A stretch of 64,000 nucleotides of DNA from Channallabes apus (GCA_030522415.1 CM060108.1:41600256-41664255); one strand, 5' to 3'; shown: positions 23,646 to 36,310, numbered from the stretch's first letter. Made by a program: numbers and translations. The notes: generated by a model from the sequence alone, not told the origin.

Positions 23646-23900
23646 ATAGAATAAGGCTATGCTATAAGTAATAATTTACCCATTAGGTGTTATTTCTTAT
23701 AAACTTAATAAAATATAAATATTCAATATTTAATATTATATAAATAAATGTAGTATTTATTTAAATAAAGTAATTTATAAATTACTATTTATAAATAAAT
23801 AGTAAATATTGAATATTTAAATATATTTTTTAATAATGCATACATTATTAGATACAGAATTTTTATTTATTTTTTTTATTCGTTTTTTTATTTTATTTCA
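23646..23900. other. Very AT-rich stretch
   Basis: TAAATA and ATTTAT words, partly palindromic around 23,790-23,830. No gene. Confidence 0.5.
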
Positions 23901-24055
23901 TTTACATTTAGACATTTGGCACACGCCCTTATCAAGAGAGACTTACATTTTAATCTCATTATACCTCTAAGCAGTTGATGGTTAAGGGCCTCAAGGACCC
24001 AACAGTGACAACTTGAGAATTGTAGGGTTTTGAACCATGACCGCTACCCATGACC
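23901..24055 (-). mobile_element. tRNA-type SINE, second family
   Basis: On the plus strand it starts with TTTACATTTAGACATTTGGC (the reversed tail), then the reversed body with GGGCCTCAAGGACCCAACAGTG, and a reversed B box (GGTTTTGAACCATGA). It is related to the copy at 53,076 (GGGCCCTTGAGCAAGGC). Confidence 0.7.
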
Positions 24056-24097
24056 CCCAAAGTCCATTTTTAAACATCCTATGCATATAGGATGTGT

Positions 24098-24200
24098 ATA
24101 TGTAGTGGTTAGCACTGTTGCCTTGCAACTCTGGTTGTGCATGTTCTCTCTGTGCTTGGTGGGTTTCCTCCAAAGACATTCAGATTAGGTTAATGGTCTA
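24098..24200 (+). mobile_element. V-SINE fragment
   Basis: GTAGTGGTTAGCACTGTTGCC head, then GCATGTTCTCTCTGTGCTTGG and CAAAGACATTCAGATTAGG from the core. The 3' half is missing. Confidence 0.75.
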
Positions 24201-24207
24201 CATTCAG

Positions 24208-24480
24208 GGGCGTCTGTGAGCTCGCACATGCGGAAGGGGCGGCTAGCGCTTTCCTCTGAGTCTGTTACTCAGCCCCTAATGGTGCGTGAGCAAGCAGTTC
24301 GAAAAGATGCAGTCGGCTGACGTCATGCGGTTCGGAGGAAACACGTGATAGTCTTCGGCCCTCCTGACTGAGTGGTAGTGGTAGCCTTAATGTGGGAGGC
24401 CCCTAGCAATGGGGAGGAATTGGCCACGACTAAATTGGGGAGAAAAATTGGAAATACCCAAAAAATAATTATAAAGAAAA
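24208..24480 (+). mobile_element. SINE-like repeat ending in ATTGGGGAGAAAAATTGG
   Basis: GGCGTCTGTGAGCTCGC, AGTTCGAAAAGATGC, GGTTCGGAGGAAACACGTG and GAATTGGCCACGACTAAATT occur in the order I know from a dispersed teleost repeat, followed by an A-rich tail and (TA)n. It shares its 3' motif with 28,790-29,140. Class assignment (tRNA-type SINE) is tentative. Confidence 0.6.
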
Positions 24481-25094
24481 AAAATATATATATATATTAG
24501 ATGGGGAATGTTTGATGTTATGTGGGAATAATAGGATTTGTATTGACAATTTCTACATAAAAAGTGTTTAAACATTTTATTAAATGCAAAAAAAAAGCAA
24601 TTTAAATCAGATTTACAGTGGCCTCCTGTTTTTATTGTTTTACGGAGTGTTTTTGTTAAATTTACCATACATTTTTCAAGATAAAGTCTTTTAATCCTCT
24701 TAAACTTACAAAACTTTCTCTCCAAATATTTATCCTTACTAACGAATGATGTCATGATCTTTACCCATTCCTTGTCATCACATTCAATGTTGTAAAGTTA
24801 ATTCCTTTATCAGTCTCTCGCTCGAGGTGAAATAAGAAGCTTGTCATGTTACAGAGCAAACACAAAGCCCTCTATTTTGAAGACTTTCCCATGAACTCAA
24901 GGTTAGAGTCTTACCTGGTTCAGAGCACTCTCCATGATACGGCATCCAAAAAAAATGCAAAATAAACTTCTCCTCAGGGAAAACTTCATCAGACTGGTTT
25001 TTAATCTGTTCGCATGCAGCATCCACCGTACATTGTTACTGTAGAAACGATAAGAGCGAGCACACACTAATATGGTAGAAGCCATACAAAATAC
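24481..25094. other. Non-coding stretch
   Basis: No gene recognised. Confidence 0.4.
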
Positions 25095-25095
25095 A

Positions 25096-25167
<72 letters not shown>
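25096..25167. repeat. (TA)n microsatellite
   Basis: About 36 uninterrupted TA units. Confidence 0.98.
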
Positions 25168-25172
<5 letters not shown>

Positions 25173-26152
25173 GACCGTACAGTACTGTGTAGGTATTGCT
25201 CAAGGAATCTCATCTCATAGACATGTAATCATTGTTTTGGTACAGTACAGTATGCCGTGCTTATTTGCTAGATAAGATCTAAGATGGTCAGATAGGAAAG
25301 TCTTTGTCTCCTTCTTTTCATTTGCAGATAGTCTGTGAATAATTCAAATGCCGTCCTCAGTGTTTCGGAAAATTTTGAGAATATGCAAAAGATATCCCAA
25401 ATGTTTAATATCAACCTTAAAAGTGCACATGGAGATATACCTGAGACACCCAGGGTAATTGACAATGAAATATGCCCTTATTCGTCCGGTGAGGTGCCAG
25501 ACCTGCTCTTATCTGCAATCAGCTCCATTGTCACTCACTTCTCAAGTGTGGACGAGGCTGTTTCCAATCTGGGTTTGCGATACCCCAGCCATTGTGTTAA
25601 CAGATAGGAAACAGACTGCAGTGCCATTCCCCCTCTTTCTATCTCTCTCTCTGCGTCTCTAAACAATGTCATGGAGACATTTTCTGCGCGCGCGCTGTTT
25701 TTAAAACATTTCTGTTATGAATTATTTCTTCCTGTAACTGGACTGGGGATTTTTTCTTCCCCCTCCCTTTCAGTTTCCCTAAACATTGATCATTTGTATT
25801 CCAGGCCTACGGGAAAAAAAAAAACATAGGCGAGGAGAGAAGAACAGCCGTGTTGCCAACTAAGTCATGCGTGATCACGTGGTTATCGTAAGCAGCAGGA
25901 AGCAAGTGGTGTTTGGAAGTCTTGTGAAGTCGAGGTTTTCTAATGAGCGACAGAAGGCAACATCTCTGTAAACACCCAAATCGATTTCAGCTTGTGTGTG
26001 TGCACATGGGGTATAAGACAGCGCCAATTTCTGTATCTATGCATTGCTTTAAATACTCACATCTGTATTTAAAACTGTGTGGCTTTATTTAATTTTATTT
26101 TAATTGAAATGAAACCCTAACTCAACTCGATCACTCCAAGGCTTAAGTATTC
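25168..26152. other. Non-coding stretch containing an exon candidate
   Basis: Apart from the interval at 25,332-25,488, no gene is recognised. A run of alternating GC (TGCGCGCGCGC) lies near 25,684-25,695. Confidence 0.4.
25332..25488 (+). other. Candidate 157-nt exon, unidentified
   Basis: Open from an acceptor-like CATTTGCAGATAG to a donor-like CCG|GTGAGG. The frame continues open to 25,604. The peptide (for example NAVLSVSENFENMQKISQ) has a protein-like composition, but I recognise no family. The polypyrimidine tract (25,298-25,325) is modest. Confidence 0.2.
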
Positions 26153-26180
26153 TTAACATCAATAACATGAATTAACATAG

Positions 26181-26227
<47 letters not shown>

Positions 26228-26253
26228 AATAATAGTCATATAAATTATATAAA

Positions 26254-26293
<40 letters not shown>

Positions 26294-26401
26294 ATTACTA
26301 TTATTAATTATTTATTTATTTTATATATAATTATTTATATAATTAATATTACTATTATTTATTTATTTATTTATTAACATCAATAACATGAATTAACATA
26401 G

Positions 26402-26449
<48 letters not shown>

Positions 26450-26481
26450 AAATAAATAAATAAATAAATAATAGTAATATA

Positions 26482-26560
<79 letters not shown>

Positions 26561-26620
26561 TTTATATAATTTATATTACTATTATTTATTTATTTATTTA
26601 TTTTATATATATATATATAA
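26153..26620. repeat. Giant TA/TAAATA block with a 221-bp duplicated unit
   Basis: The 31-bp sequence beginning TTAACATCAATAACATG occurs at 26,153 and again at 26,374. Each copy is followed by a long (TA)n tract and then palindromic ATAGTAATATAA / TTATATTACTAT segments. The whole block is almost pure A/T. Confidence 0.95.
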
Positions 26621-26629
26621 TATCTCCTT

Positions 26630-26930
26630 TGACCTTTCTGTTCAGGAAGGTGCTTCACCCTACACAGCTTCTGATCACTGGATGTTTTTTGCTTTTCGCA
26701 CCATTCCGTGTGAACTCTAGAGATGGCTGTGAAATTCCCAGGAGATCAGCTTTAACAAGCCCATCTGGCACCAACAACCACACCACGGTTAAACTCACAG
26801 CGATCCCACTCTTCTCCCCCATTCTGTTGTTTGATGTGAATATTTTAATAAAACTCTGTACGGCTCTTGGCCTGCATCTGCATCATTTCATGTATTGTGC
26901 ATCAGCCACATTATTGAATAAATTCAATTC
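26630..26930 (+). mobile_element. Dispersed teleost repeat, class unknown
   Basis: TGGATGTTTTTTGCTTTTCG, CGTGTGAACTCTAGAGA, CCCAGGAGATCAGC, CCATCTGGCACCAACAACCA and GTTTGATGTGAATATT occur in the order I know from a very common fish interspersed repeat. The class cannot be told from this fragment, which ends at a TTCAA-rich run (26,926-26,955). Confidence 0.6.
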
Positions 26931-26955
26931 AGTTTCAATTCAATTCAATTCAATT

Positions 26956-28196
26956 TTTTTTAGTGTTTCTAACAGACATGTCAATATTTAAAGCGATTTG
27001 TTCTCAACATTTTCAGTGCACTGGTTTTAAATGTTTAAAATCCTAGTCATGTTTTTAAAGCTTGAGCCAAAGTCCCGTGAACATTGCTCATTCTTCAGTA
27101 GGCGTTGTGTGACAGCTTCATCCGTAGTGTGATACAGAATCTCACAGACCCTAGATGTAGGATTTTTTGTTGTTGTTTTTGTTGCTTTTTTAGTTTGTGT
27201 GTAATAAAAACAAGGTTGCTGTTCTTCTGTTTCAGTCTACAATAGCTATGAATCTCCGAGTCTATAAATATGCAATATTGTAAAGTCATCATATTGCAAT
27301 CCCAGTGCAGGTCACGGAGTTCTTAACACGTTGGACCTCCCTCAAAATAAACTTTCCCAGAAGGATATCAGATTTATTATTGTAACACAGATAAAAAAAA
27401 ATCTCTGCGCTGAAAATCAAAACCAGGCTTCTACCGCTTTCGAGCATGACACCGAGAAAAAGGAGGACAGGATATGAGGACGAGATTTGTATTGAATTCC
27501 TCCTAGCTGAACGGCTACGGCTTTTCCCCATCTTTATTTTGACATTTGCCTTGAGTCTGAAGTGATGTTTTTTTTTTTCTCCCCCCTCCAAAGCATTCCA
27601 TCTTAAACCAGATCCTCTGTCCGCATTCGAGCGATGGAAGGGAGGACAGCGTCGGCCAGATTTGTGGCCTGTTGCGGTCCAAACGAACAGCACCGCGGGG
27701 AGCTGTGGAAAAGCTCACTCTGGTTTCAGGCCTCCGCAGCTCAGGAGCGAGCCAGCAAGAGAGAATTTCCCCCTCCGAAGTCTTATATCTTTCCAGGTTA
27801 ACTCCATTGTCATGGAGGAGGTGTAGCGCACATAGCAGGAGAAGATCGGCTTTCCAAGATGTCAGGATGGAGCATGAAAAAAGTAGAAATAACATCATGA
27901 GGCAGATTTTTATTAGGGTGGAATTTTTGTGGTCAAGTCTGTTTTTTTTTATTATTATTATTTTAGACAAAAAAAAACATCTCTTCTATATCTTGTTTTT
28001 GAGGAAGAAAAGAGTTCATTTGTTTGTTTGTTTTTTACCAATCTGAGAAAAATTCTGCACATAATTCTGTGTATAATTTGTTTTTTAATTATAGTAATCA
28101 ATCAACAGTAATCAAATGTTTGATATTTGATTTATATATCAGAAAAATTTGTTTACGGTTATTTAAAAAACATATACACACCGTATACATAAATTT

Positions 28197-28200
<4 letters not shown>
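26956..28200. other. Non-coding stretch with a possible conserved block
   Basis: Sequence at 27,590-27,900 is repeat-free and higher in GC than its surroundings, with frames open on both strands but no recognisable protein. It includes the small hairpin CTCCATTGTCATGGAG. Otherwise AT-rich. Confidence 0.35.

Positions 28201-28202
<2 letters not shown>

Positions 28203-28259
<57 letters not shown>
28203..28259. repeat. (TA)n microsatellite
   Basis: About 28 TA units. Confidence 0.97.
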
Positions 28260-28261
<2 letters not shown>

Positions 28262-28710
28262 TCTAATTCGCATAACATATTATTTAAGGAAATTCAGTCT
28301 TAATACATGATTACTAATGTAACTGCTATTAAATAAAATCGATAAAATGTAATTTAAGAGTAAATAAATAAATAAATAACAAGGCAAATAATTATTGTCC
28401 AACTGAGTCGCTTTTTACAGCATCAATTAAATTTAAATGCTATTAGAATTCCATTTAAATGTAAAATATACCTATAAAATGTATTGTTCATTATAATATT
28501 AAAATTCCCATTTTCTTAACATTACTAATGGTTTATAAATGTTTAATTAACGCAACATGAGTAACAGTAATTAATTCATTCAGTTAAAGTTTCTACAAAG
28601 GATGTTTTTGGATGTTATTTAAATGAATGCACTGAAAATTATTTTCACTATTTTCAAAAGGCATTATGTTAACGATTGAGCTATTTTTATTTTATATTGC
28701 ATCTTTATTT
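28260..28710. other. AT-rich non-coding stretch
   Basis: No gene seen. Confidence 0.4.
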
Positions 28711-28760
28711 ACAGCGTTTGGCAGATACTTTGATACAGAAGTGCTTTGTAGTTCCTATCA
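28711..28760 (-). mobile_element. SINE tail fragment
   Basis: TTTACAGCGTTTGGCAGATA is the reversed tail of the second SINE family (compare 23,901 and 39,585). Confidence 0.5.
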
Positions 28761-28789
28761 AAACATTCGCCTGCAACAGAAACAGCATT

Positions 28790-29140
28790 TGGCCTGTTGG
28801 CAGGAGATCACGAGTTCAAATCCAGACGATGCCGCAAACATCTGTAGGTGGGAGACGCGGATTGGATGTAAAATTGGCCACGCTTTCTGAAAGAGAGACA
28901 TTGGTCTTTCCTGACAAGTACAGGGACGCTGGCCAATCGCAGGTGAGAGGAAGGAGGTGGAAAGAGCGTGTGTTAGACTGCTCTGTGAGGTAGGATGCCC
29001 TGAGGTTCGAATGAATGTACAGGTTGGCGTTATATATATCTTGGAGGAAGCATGTGTTAGGCGTCACCCTCCTGCGTTGATCACTGTCATGTGATATGAG
29101 AGGTAATTAGCGGGGGGCAAATTGGGAAGAAAATTAATAT
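28790..29140 (+). mobile_element. tRNA-headed SINE-like repeat
   Basis: GGCAGGAGATCACGAGTTCAA contains a tRNA-like B box. It is followed by AATTGGCCACGCTTTCT, CTCTGTGAGGTAGGATGCCC, TCTTGGAGGAAGCATGTG, GTCACCCTCCTGCG and the 3' motif AAATTGGGAAGAAAATTAA. Its tail resembles that of the repeat at 24,208-24,480. Confidence 0.6.
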
Positions 29141-30659
29141 TATCCTCGTTTTCATAGAGCAAATAGGTATGCGTCCGGGAATACAAGAATACTCTCATGC
29201 TAAGGCTTTCGAATTTTTCTTAGAGAGAGAGAGAGTGAGAGAGGAATTAGTAGTATTTCACTAGTCACTCTGAATAAATGGTTATAAACCAAACCGCAAT
29301 TGGAAATTTGCCATTGGAAAAAGTAAAAAAAACCTCTCTATGGCTCCACTACTGTAAATCACCAAAAAATATTAACATACCCATTTAAATAACTAGCCTA
29401 AATTTTTAATAGTTTTATTATGTTGAAAAATCGATGCTGAGGACATCTGCGGAATTAATTTCAGAGTTAAAGAATCCCTGAGGGCTAAAAGTTTGAGCAG
29501 CCATATGTTAAGCAAACCTTAGTCCATAGTCTTATATGCGTCTGTTATTGCGAAGATCTTCCTAATACATATGCGGTGTTTTATTTAGTATATTTTTGAC
29601 CAAAGAGACTCAATATCATAATATATGATTGATAATTCTCATTAATCTCCATCTTTAAAAATCAACCGGTAAATAAATAAAGATATAACCCTTTCTAGAG
29701 TTCCGATTTATGATCTATAAAAAGTAACATAAAAATCCTTGGCATTTGTCTTGTTTAGTCACAGATCTCTCCAATTAAAAATCTAATTACTTTTCTTTTT
29801 TTCCGCTATAAAAAGGCATGGTATTTCATATGCCGGTCTTCATCGCAAACATTTCTATGCTACATCACTAGAGCAGGTCAAGAAGGTGCACGTGTACAGG
29901 ACGTCATATGAAGCTGAGTGTATTTCCTCTGCTGAAGTGTCTGAAGGAAAACTAAACCAAACCCATACTGAAGGTTGGCGATAATTTATTTAAATGGCAG
30001 GAGCTGTGATCGTGCGAGGCAGGAGGACATGTTCTGTCACTTTTGCTTTTATTGCGAGCTGCCACAATTTCACCACACCTGACAGATGTTTAGATTTTAT
30101 AAGAGATGCAATAAAACCGTAACCTCAGGACAGATTTATAGCCGCTTCTTCTTCGGCTCCAGATGAAATTCACAGCAAGCAGTGGACTTGTGCAGTAAAA
30201 CCCCATAAGTCAGGTCACAATCATCAGCTGTTCCTGGAGCGCCGTCTCTAGACTGCGAATGTGGCAGATGCTCAGGATGTCTGTTACAGATGAACGGCGT
30301 GTTTCTGATTTGCACAATTGCTCCAGGGGCAATTTGCATGAAATTTATTCATATAAATTGATTGAAGGAACGTTGATGAAAATCAAAGCATCAGAGCATG
30401 AACACTGAATTTCGCTTTAAATATTACTTGACTGTCAACTCTGTCAGCAAAATGACACTTTTTTATAGTTAGTTTAGACTTTACTAACAGACCGTCCGGC
30501 ATAGATTGCTGCCTCGAACACTGTGTTGTCAAAAAGAAAAAAAGGAAAAAAAAGACTAATTTAATAAAGTTTTGTGCATATGGTAAATTGTGAGCCTTCA
30601 GTTCTTCACCGCATAGAAATAAAGTTAAAAAGCCGCTACACATTATGTATAATAAAGTA
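29141..30659. other. Non-coding stretch, possible conserved block
   Basis: AT-rich with a GA run at 29,224-29,241. The part at 29,980-30,130 (TTTTATTGCGAGCTGCCAC and CACCTGACAGATGTTTAG) is repeat-free and enhancer-like in word content. No gene recognised. Confidence 0.35.
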
Positions 30660-31204
30660 ACAGAGGTGGGGAAAAGTACACAAAAACTGTACTTGAATAA
30701 AAGTAGAGGTTCCATAGGGCAAGTAGTACTCAAGTTAAAGGTATTTGTGCACCTGAATAAAAGTACTGAAGAACTCACCTTTGAATTTGCACAAGCATCA
30801 GAAGCAGTGGCAGTTCTACACTGATTTGCTCCCCGGGCGAGACGCCCTCCCGGCGCCCCAAACGACCCCCACCACACGTTTTATTGTAGTAATACTACAT
30901 GTCGTTCCGTAACAGACCAATTTTTACAAAAAATAAATAAAATACTCATAACTTAAATAAATATACTCTGTAGAAACAAATATTATTTAAGAACAGAGTT
31001 ATAGCAAATGGAAAATATATTTTACACATATGTTAATTCCACTGGCTATTTACAGTATACTGTAAATATATTGTAAACATATTGGCTATAGCCAACATTA
31101 ACATAAACAATGGAAATAAATAACAATGGAAATTGCAATGTACTTGCAACAGTTTTGTTGCAAAGCATAATTTTGTGCTTAAATTTAATTAGATGTCATG
31201 TTGT

Positions 31205-31495
31205 ATACACTGCTGAAAAAACAATAGAACCCTGACCAAAAATAATAGAAGACGTAATGGGTTTAATGGTTATAATGGGAATTGTATTGGTTTTAATGGT
31301 AAGTATAACAATGTCTGCTGGTATATGATGGATTGATTCTATTGGTGGGTGTGATGGTAAACCCTATTGGAAATGTGCCAGAAACACACTACAATAAGGA
31401 ATTTTGTAATAGTTTACTGGAAAAAGTGAATGGTTCATAATGGTATTTAATAGAAACCATTAGAATTTCTGTGATGGTTTGTAAATTAGGCTTTT
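31205..31495 (+). mobile_element. AATGGT-rich dispersed repeat
   Basis: TTTAATGGTTATAATGG, GATTCTATTGGTGGGTGTG, GTAAACCCTATTGGAAATGT, GCCAGAAACACACTA and TTAATAGAAACCATTAG occur in the order of a repeat I recognise from fish genomes. The AATGGT word recurs many times. The class is not determined. Confidence 0.5.
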
Positions 31496-32008
31496 ATTGT
31501 GTTTTTTTTTTAGCAAGGTAAGCATAGCAAGCATCATAAGCAAGAAGGCTAACAAACCTAAGAGTTAACGTTATACCACTAATTAACATAATGACATGAA
31601 TAACTTAATCATACAGAGAGAACATTGTTATATACCTTTTATCTTTTGCCCGTTTCTCCTCATCTTCTTTTCTTTTTTCTTTTTTCTAAATTGGGCATCT
31701 GACAGCTTTGGCTTTTTCTCTCCATTGCTGTGTTTACTTTATAATCGACAGATTTCCCCCAACGCTGTCACTCACAACCAGAGGTCAAGACTAAACCAAT
31801 TCACCTCCACATCATAATCGTTTTATTACCTATTTTTATTAGCCATTTCACACAATTATATTAATGAAAAAAGTGCAAATTATTGGTCTGTGTTTATAAT
31901 ATTTTGAATGAAAACTGCGTTATTCGTAAGAAAGTCAGGGGTCACTGACATAATTTAGCCCCCCTTCTTGTCCGCTTCATTTGGGAGAGATGAACTGTAC
32001 TCTGTCAT

Positions 32009-32042
32009 CCCCCCCGCCCCCCGCCTCCCCCCCCCCATCCCC
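32009..32042. repeat. C-rich tract, quadruplex-prone on minus strand
   Basis: Five runs of 4-10 C within 34 bases. The complementary strand meets the G-quadruplex pattern of four G-runs with short loops. Confidence 0.7.
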
Positions 32043-32456
32043 TCTCCTCTCCGCTCGCTCAGCTTCTGTGTGCGGCTCCTTCAGCAGCAGGGGCGGCACA
32101 GGTACCATAGATAATAGAAAACCGCTTAGCGGCACAGATTATTATTTTTTCCTCGAAGCTCGTGTGCCGCCCCCCACGTGTCATGAAAAAATGCTGCCCC
32201 ATTCGTCCATGCCTAAAATACATGCCTTCATTATTAGGCATGTCTCAAAGGAAAGGAGGTCACGCAATTACTCATAACAGTCAGCAGGTGGCGAAATTCC
32301 ATCCAGAAATGTAGTTAAGTAAAAGTACATCTATTTGCTGTACGTTCGAGCGAAGTAAAAGTAAAAAGTATCTAATAAACCTGTGAAATATGTACTTACT
32401 GTAAGTACAGGAATGAAGTAAATGTACTCGGTTACCTTCCACCTCCGTCCAGCAAT

Positions 32457-35085
32457 GTAATACCGGTACAGCCATAAAACAAACAAAATATTACAGTCAT
32501 GAAGCTGTTTCTGATTTTCACTCTGTATAATAAAGGTCAGCTCATGCTTACATAACACAGGGTGTAGAGTTTGACACGCGGTTGAAGTGTGCAGGTGTGA
32601 AATCGTCGAGTGTTTCAAAAAGTGGTGAGAGAATTCATACTCGGAGTGATACGGGAAAACAAGAGCGGACAATTTTCTCAACTGCATTTTGTAACAAGGT
32701 GGGGGGGGGGGGGGGGGCAATAAACTGTAATCCTGCTATGATAAATAACATCCTTTTGAAATAGTTTTGATACAGAAATCCATTTTGATTGCTTTTTATA
32801 GCAGGGTGTGTAATTATTATCATGATCTTCAACAACATCCAAAACGAGATTTATTGTAGAGTGAAATTTTGAGCTTTTTTGCTTTTAGTTTGAACCTTTT
32901 TAATCGGCATGTTGTGCAACGCTTTCCTATGTTGCTTGTAATGCCGTTCAACTACACACTGCAGTGAGAATTAACCTCTACCTAGAGAGAAAAAGAGGGA
33001 GAGGGACAGCGTGAGATCAATAACTAGCCAAGCCGTGACTCAGGACAGCTGTCTTATATCCGTATCTACTCTAAACCGTATCACTCCAGCTATTGTCCCA
33101 ATGTCTATACAGTATTATATAATTCCCTACAATCATCAATTCGTTTTTTTGAACGGAAATTCGCTCTAAATGCATCACTGGCTGAACCAAATATGTAATA
33201 AATGAATGTAGGTTCACGCCCTGGTCGTAAGCATGCTAATGACATGGACAGTGGCAGGATGTTAGGATGCTAACAGCTGGGAGATGAATCCTTCCTGGCC
33301 AAGTTCTGTGCCCTTTGGGTCAACCGTATTCTCATTAACCTTCTACATGCTCCGCTTCATTCTGATCAATAAACACAGTCGATAAATCGTTCCCAGTGTT
33401 CAGCAGAGTGTAGGGACTATAGCGGTACAATCTGCTCGACTCTTTTTCACTAATAAGCACATTTGCTATACTGTATGTCTCGACGTGCCTTCATAAATGC
33501 CTGGTATTAAGGAGACCACAGAGAGTATCAGCAGGAGGTAGATGGTGTCTCCTCAGGCCATATTTTGAATCCACAGTTTTCCGTTTAGCTTTTTAACTCC
33601 TCTTAGGCTGCTGTCAGAGCTCAGACACCGAGCAGCTGTCCTCTACCTTGCGCTCTGTCACTGAACCGAGAGGTAAAGCCAGGCTGTAAATCTGCATCTT
33701 TTCACTTTGACTCAATTTCTCCAAGCAAGTCAAAGTACTTGAGCTAGGTTTTAGGTTGAAAACCCTCAAAGCACAAAAGAAAAAAAAAAGAAAAAGAATC
33801 TATTAACTTTGCACTTTAAACACAATCTGATGAATGTTTTCCCTCTGGCATCTACCTGAGGAGGATGAATCGTCTGTTCTGTCTTCTTTTGTTAATAATT
33901 AAATTCAGCACGATTAAACATGTTGCCATTTTGGCATCCCTGCTTGGATTTCAGAGCACCTACTGGCTCTGGATCTTGCAGGATCTGGCACTTTACCTAA
34001 TTTAGTTAACTCCACAATTTGGTAAAGATCAAAGTTTTATTGGCGTGTACAATTAAGGCTAGGTCAGTAGAGAGAGACTGAACTTGGCTTTATGGTATTG
34101 GACAGCAGGGGCTGGAGTGAATTGATATATCAATGGGACAACTCCAATAGTTACCACAAGGTCTGGCACTTGGCATCGATATTTACCGACTTGTTCGCTG
34201 AGAGCTTCCAGGGCGAAATTGGCTTTTCCCAAATTCTCAATTAGTCTAAAAGTGCAGCTGCGTGGTGAAACCCTCCGATTCTCAGGAACGGGAGGCCGGC
34301 CAGAGCTGCCCTTTCTCTCCTGCTTGTTCTCCAACTCGGCCTTTTAAAGCAAAATGGGAATATGCTAATCTGTCTGTCACGATGGCTGATTCTCTTTGAA
34401 CTTGTTTGTCGGTGATGGAGGCTGGGCATGTGTAGAGGTTTCAGAGGTTCACTGCTGGCCCCCTCTTTAGCCATCTGCTGGACCGCTGCTCTATTTGAAT
34501 AATAAATAAGGATCCTTCTTTCAATTCAGAGGGTCCATTCGGGGTCTGTTGAGTTTTCTTTTTTTTTTTTCCCAGAGAATCTGCCACTTATTCAGAACAG
34601 TAGGTTGTTGGCGCACAACACAATTCTCTCGCTTGCTTCACTGCTGCTTCACTTCTGTACAAAACCCAGCGGCAGTCTGTCACCATTTTAAAGTGAGATT
34701 TACTTTTGGGGATCTTTCCTTCCATCCTCAAAGCTCAATACGCTTGAAGCCTTGAGTTCACAAGGGGGGCTTTATTTTGACAAAGCATGCATGAAACGAG
34801 AGGAACGGTCGTCCTGTTTCTTATCAGAGCGGGAGACTTTTGAATGGGATGTCATGCTGGGATAACCTTACAAGAATCAAAGCATCCGGTACCTCACAAC
34901 CTGCGACTGTCCACTGAGTACAAACAAATCTACGCATTCCACAAAAGTACACTTTCACTCAACAAACAGTTATACAACATCCCACTGCTGTGATGCAAAA
35001 CAAATGTTGCCTTTCTTTACTTTGCTTTAATTCGGAACCTAATACCGAATCAGGGCAATATGGCTCCATCTAGCACTCTTAACGG
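32457..35085. other. Non-coding stretch
   Basis: Includes a 17-base G run (32,701-32,717). The interval at 34,220-34,500 is repeat-free and mixed in composition. No gene recognised. The rest is unremarkable AT-rich DNA. Confidence 0.4.
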
Positions 35086-36310
35086 TTCTTCAGTTTGTCA
35101 CTAAAGAAACAAATGTTTTCCCTTTCAAAGAAGAATCTCAGAAGAACCACATTGGGAAGCAAAGAAGACTTAACACCAGCTGGTTAGTAAAAAAAAAAAA
35201 GCGGGGGGGGGGGGGGGATGGGGGACCATGAAACAACTTCTATAATAACTCTTCTGGAGAACATTTAAGTTTTGAAGAACCCTGTTCTCTTAGAGTGAAC
35301 ATCCCAGGATCCAGGTTCTTTAATCACAATCTGATTTTAGTTATCTAATTGTTAGCCAGAAAGTAAGATTATTCTCTGGATCTGATTAAATTCCATCACC
35401 AGGACAAGTTCTAGGAAAGTAGAAAAAGGGTCATTGTTGTTTTATTCAAAGAACCTGAGCTGAAATATTCTGAGCTGAGTTCTAGGTAGAAACCTATTGA
35501 GGCAAAATTCCATTCAAATGGAGTTTGAACAAAGAATAATTTAAAGCAGAAAAAAAAACCTTAACTATCAAATACATCTTTAAGAACATTTTTCTCAGTA
35601 TGACTATTCCATTGTATTTCGTCTTGAAGTTATTACCATAATCATCGGTTATGCAGTATTCTCTTAATCATATTGATCAAAATGTTGATTAGTACTTTGG
35701 CCTAGACTGAGCTTCATCATTAGAAAGATTCAATCTAGCATACTAAACAGTTCTAGAGTTTCTTACTTTGTTTCTTACTTTTTTTGGTTTTCTGTCCATG
35801 TCTCCATTTCCTTTTAATAGTTATGTAGTTATTCAATGACATCACTGGTTATGAACATTGGGTTCTCTTGCCAGGATGTTTTAAATCTAGGAAGCATTTC
35901 TGGATTTGTTCTTCTGAGGGAACCCTTCAAGGGTGTTTGTACTGTAAATTTTTACAATATAGGATATACATATACAGTAGAAACTATACAAAGAACCTAA
36001 GAAGAACCACTTTTCTACAAGTGTCCATCACACAGATTCTTGGCACCACTAAGTCTTGGTTATGCAATCATTCAGCTGTAAAAATTACTAAAACATTGAG
36101 CAGTTACTGTCTACCACGAACAGAGTTACTTCATCAGCAAAGACTTCGGGTCAATGCATGAAGTGCCATCCATGTTGTAACCTGAGAACCTGATCTATAA
36201 ACTCATTAAAAAGGTCCATATAAACATGGTGGTTTGTAAAAATAGAAGGACCTTTCTAAAGCTGTGAATCCTTAACTATGTAAGGAACCATTACCAAGAC
36301 ATTTCTTTGG
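35086..36310. repeat. MITE-like DNA with repeated AAGAACC/GGTTCTT words
   Basis: GGTTCTT or AGAACC-type words recur at about 35,092, 35,150, 35,274, 35,318, 35,449, 35,910, 35,993, 36,002 and 36,282, on both strands, with CTCTTAGAGTGAAC at about 35,289. This resembles a known class of non-autonomous fish elements, here strongly diverged and possibly several copies. A 15-base G run lies at 35,203-35,217. Confidence 0.4.

Larger units (their letters stand above)
30660..32456. mobile_element. DNA transposon or MITE with long diverged terminal repeats
   Basis: The left end (CAGAGGTGGGGAAAAGTAC, then GTACTTGAATAAAAGTA and CTCAAGTTAAAG words) and the right end (AGTTAAGTAAAAGTACAT, TGTACTCGGTTACCTTCCAC, CCTCCGTC) are inverted versions of the AAGTACTCAAGTAAAAGTA sequence typical of a widespread fish element. 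I see no transposase between them. The interior holds other repeats (31,205-31,495) and C-rich DNA. The two ends may instead belong to two separate copies. Confidence 0.5.
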
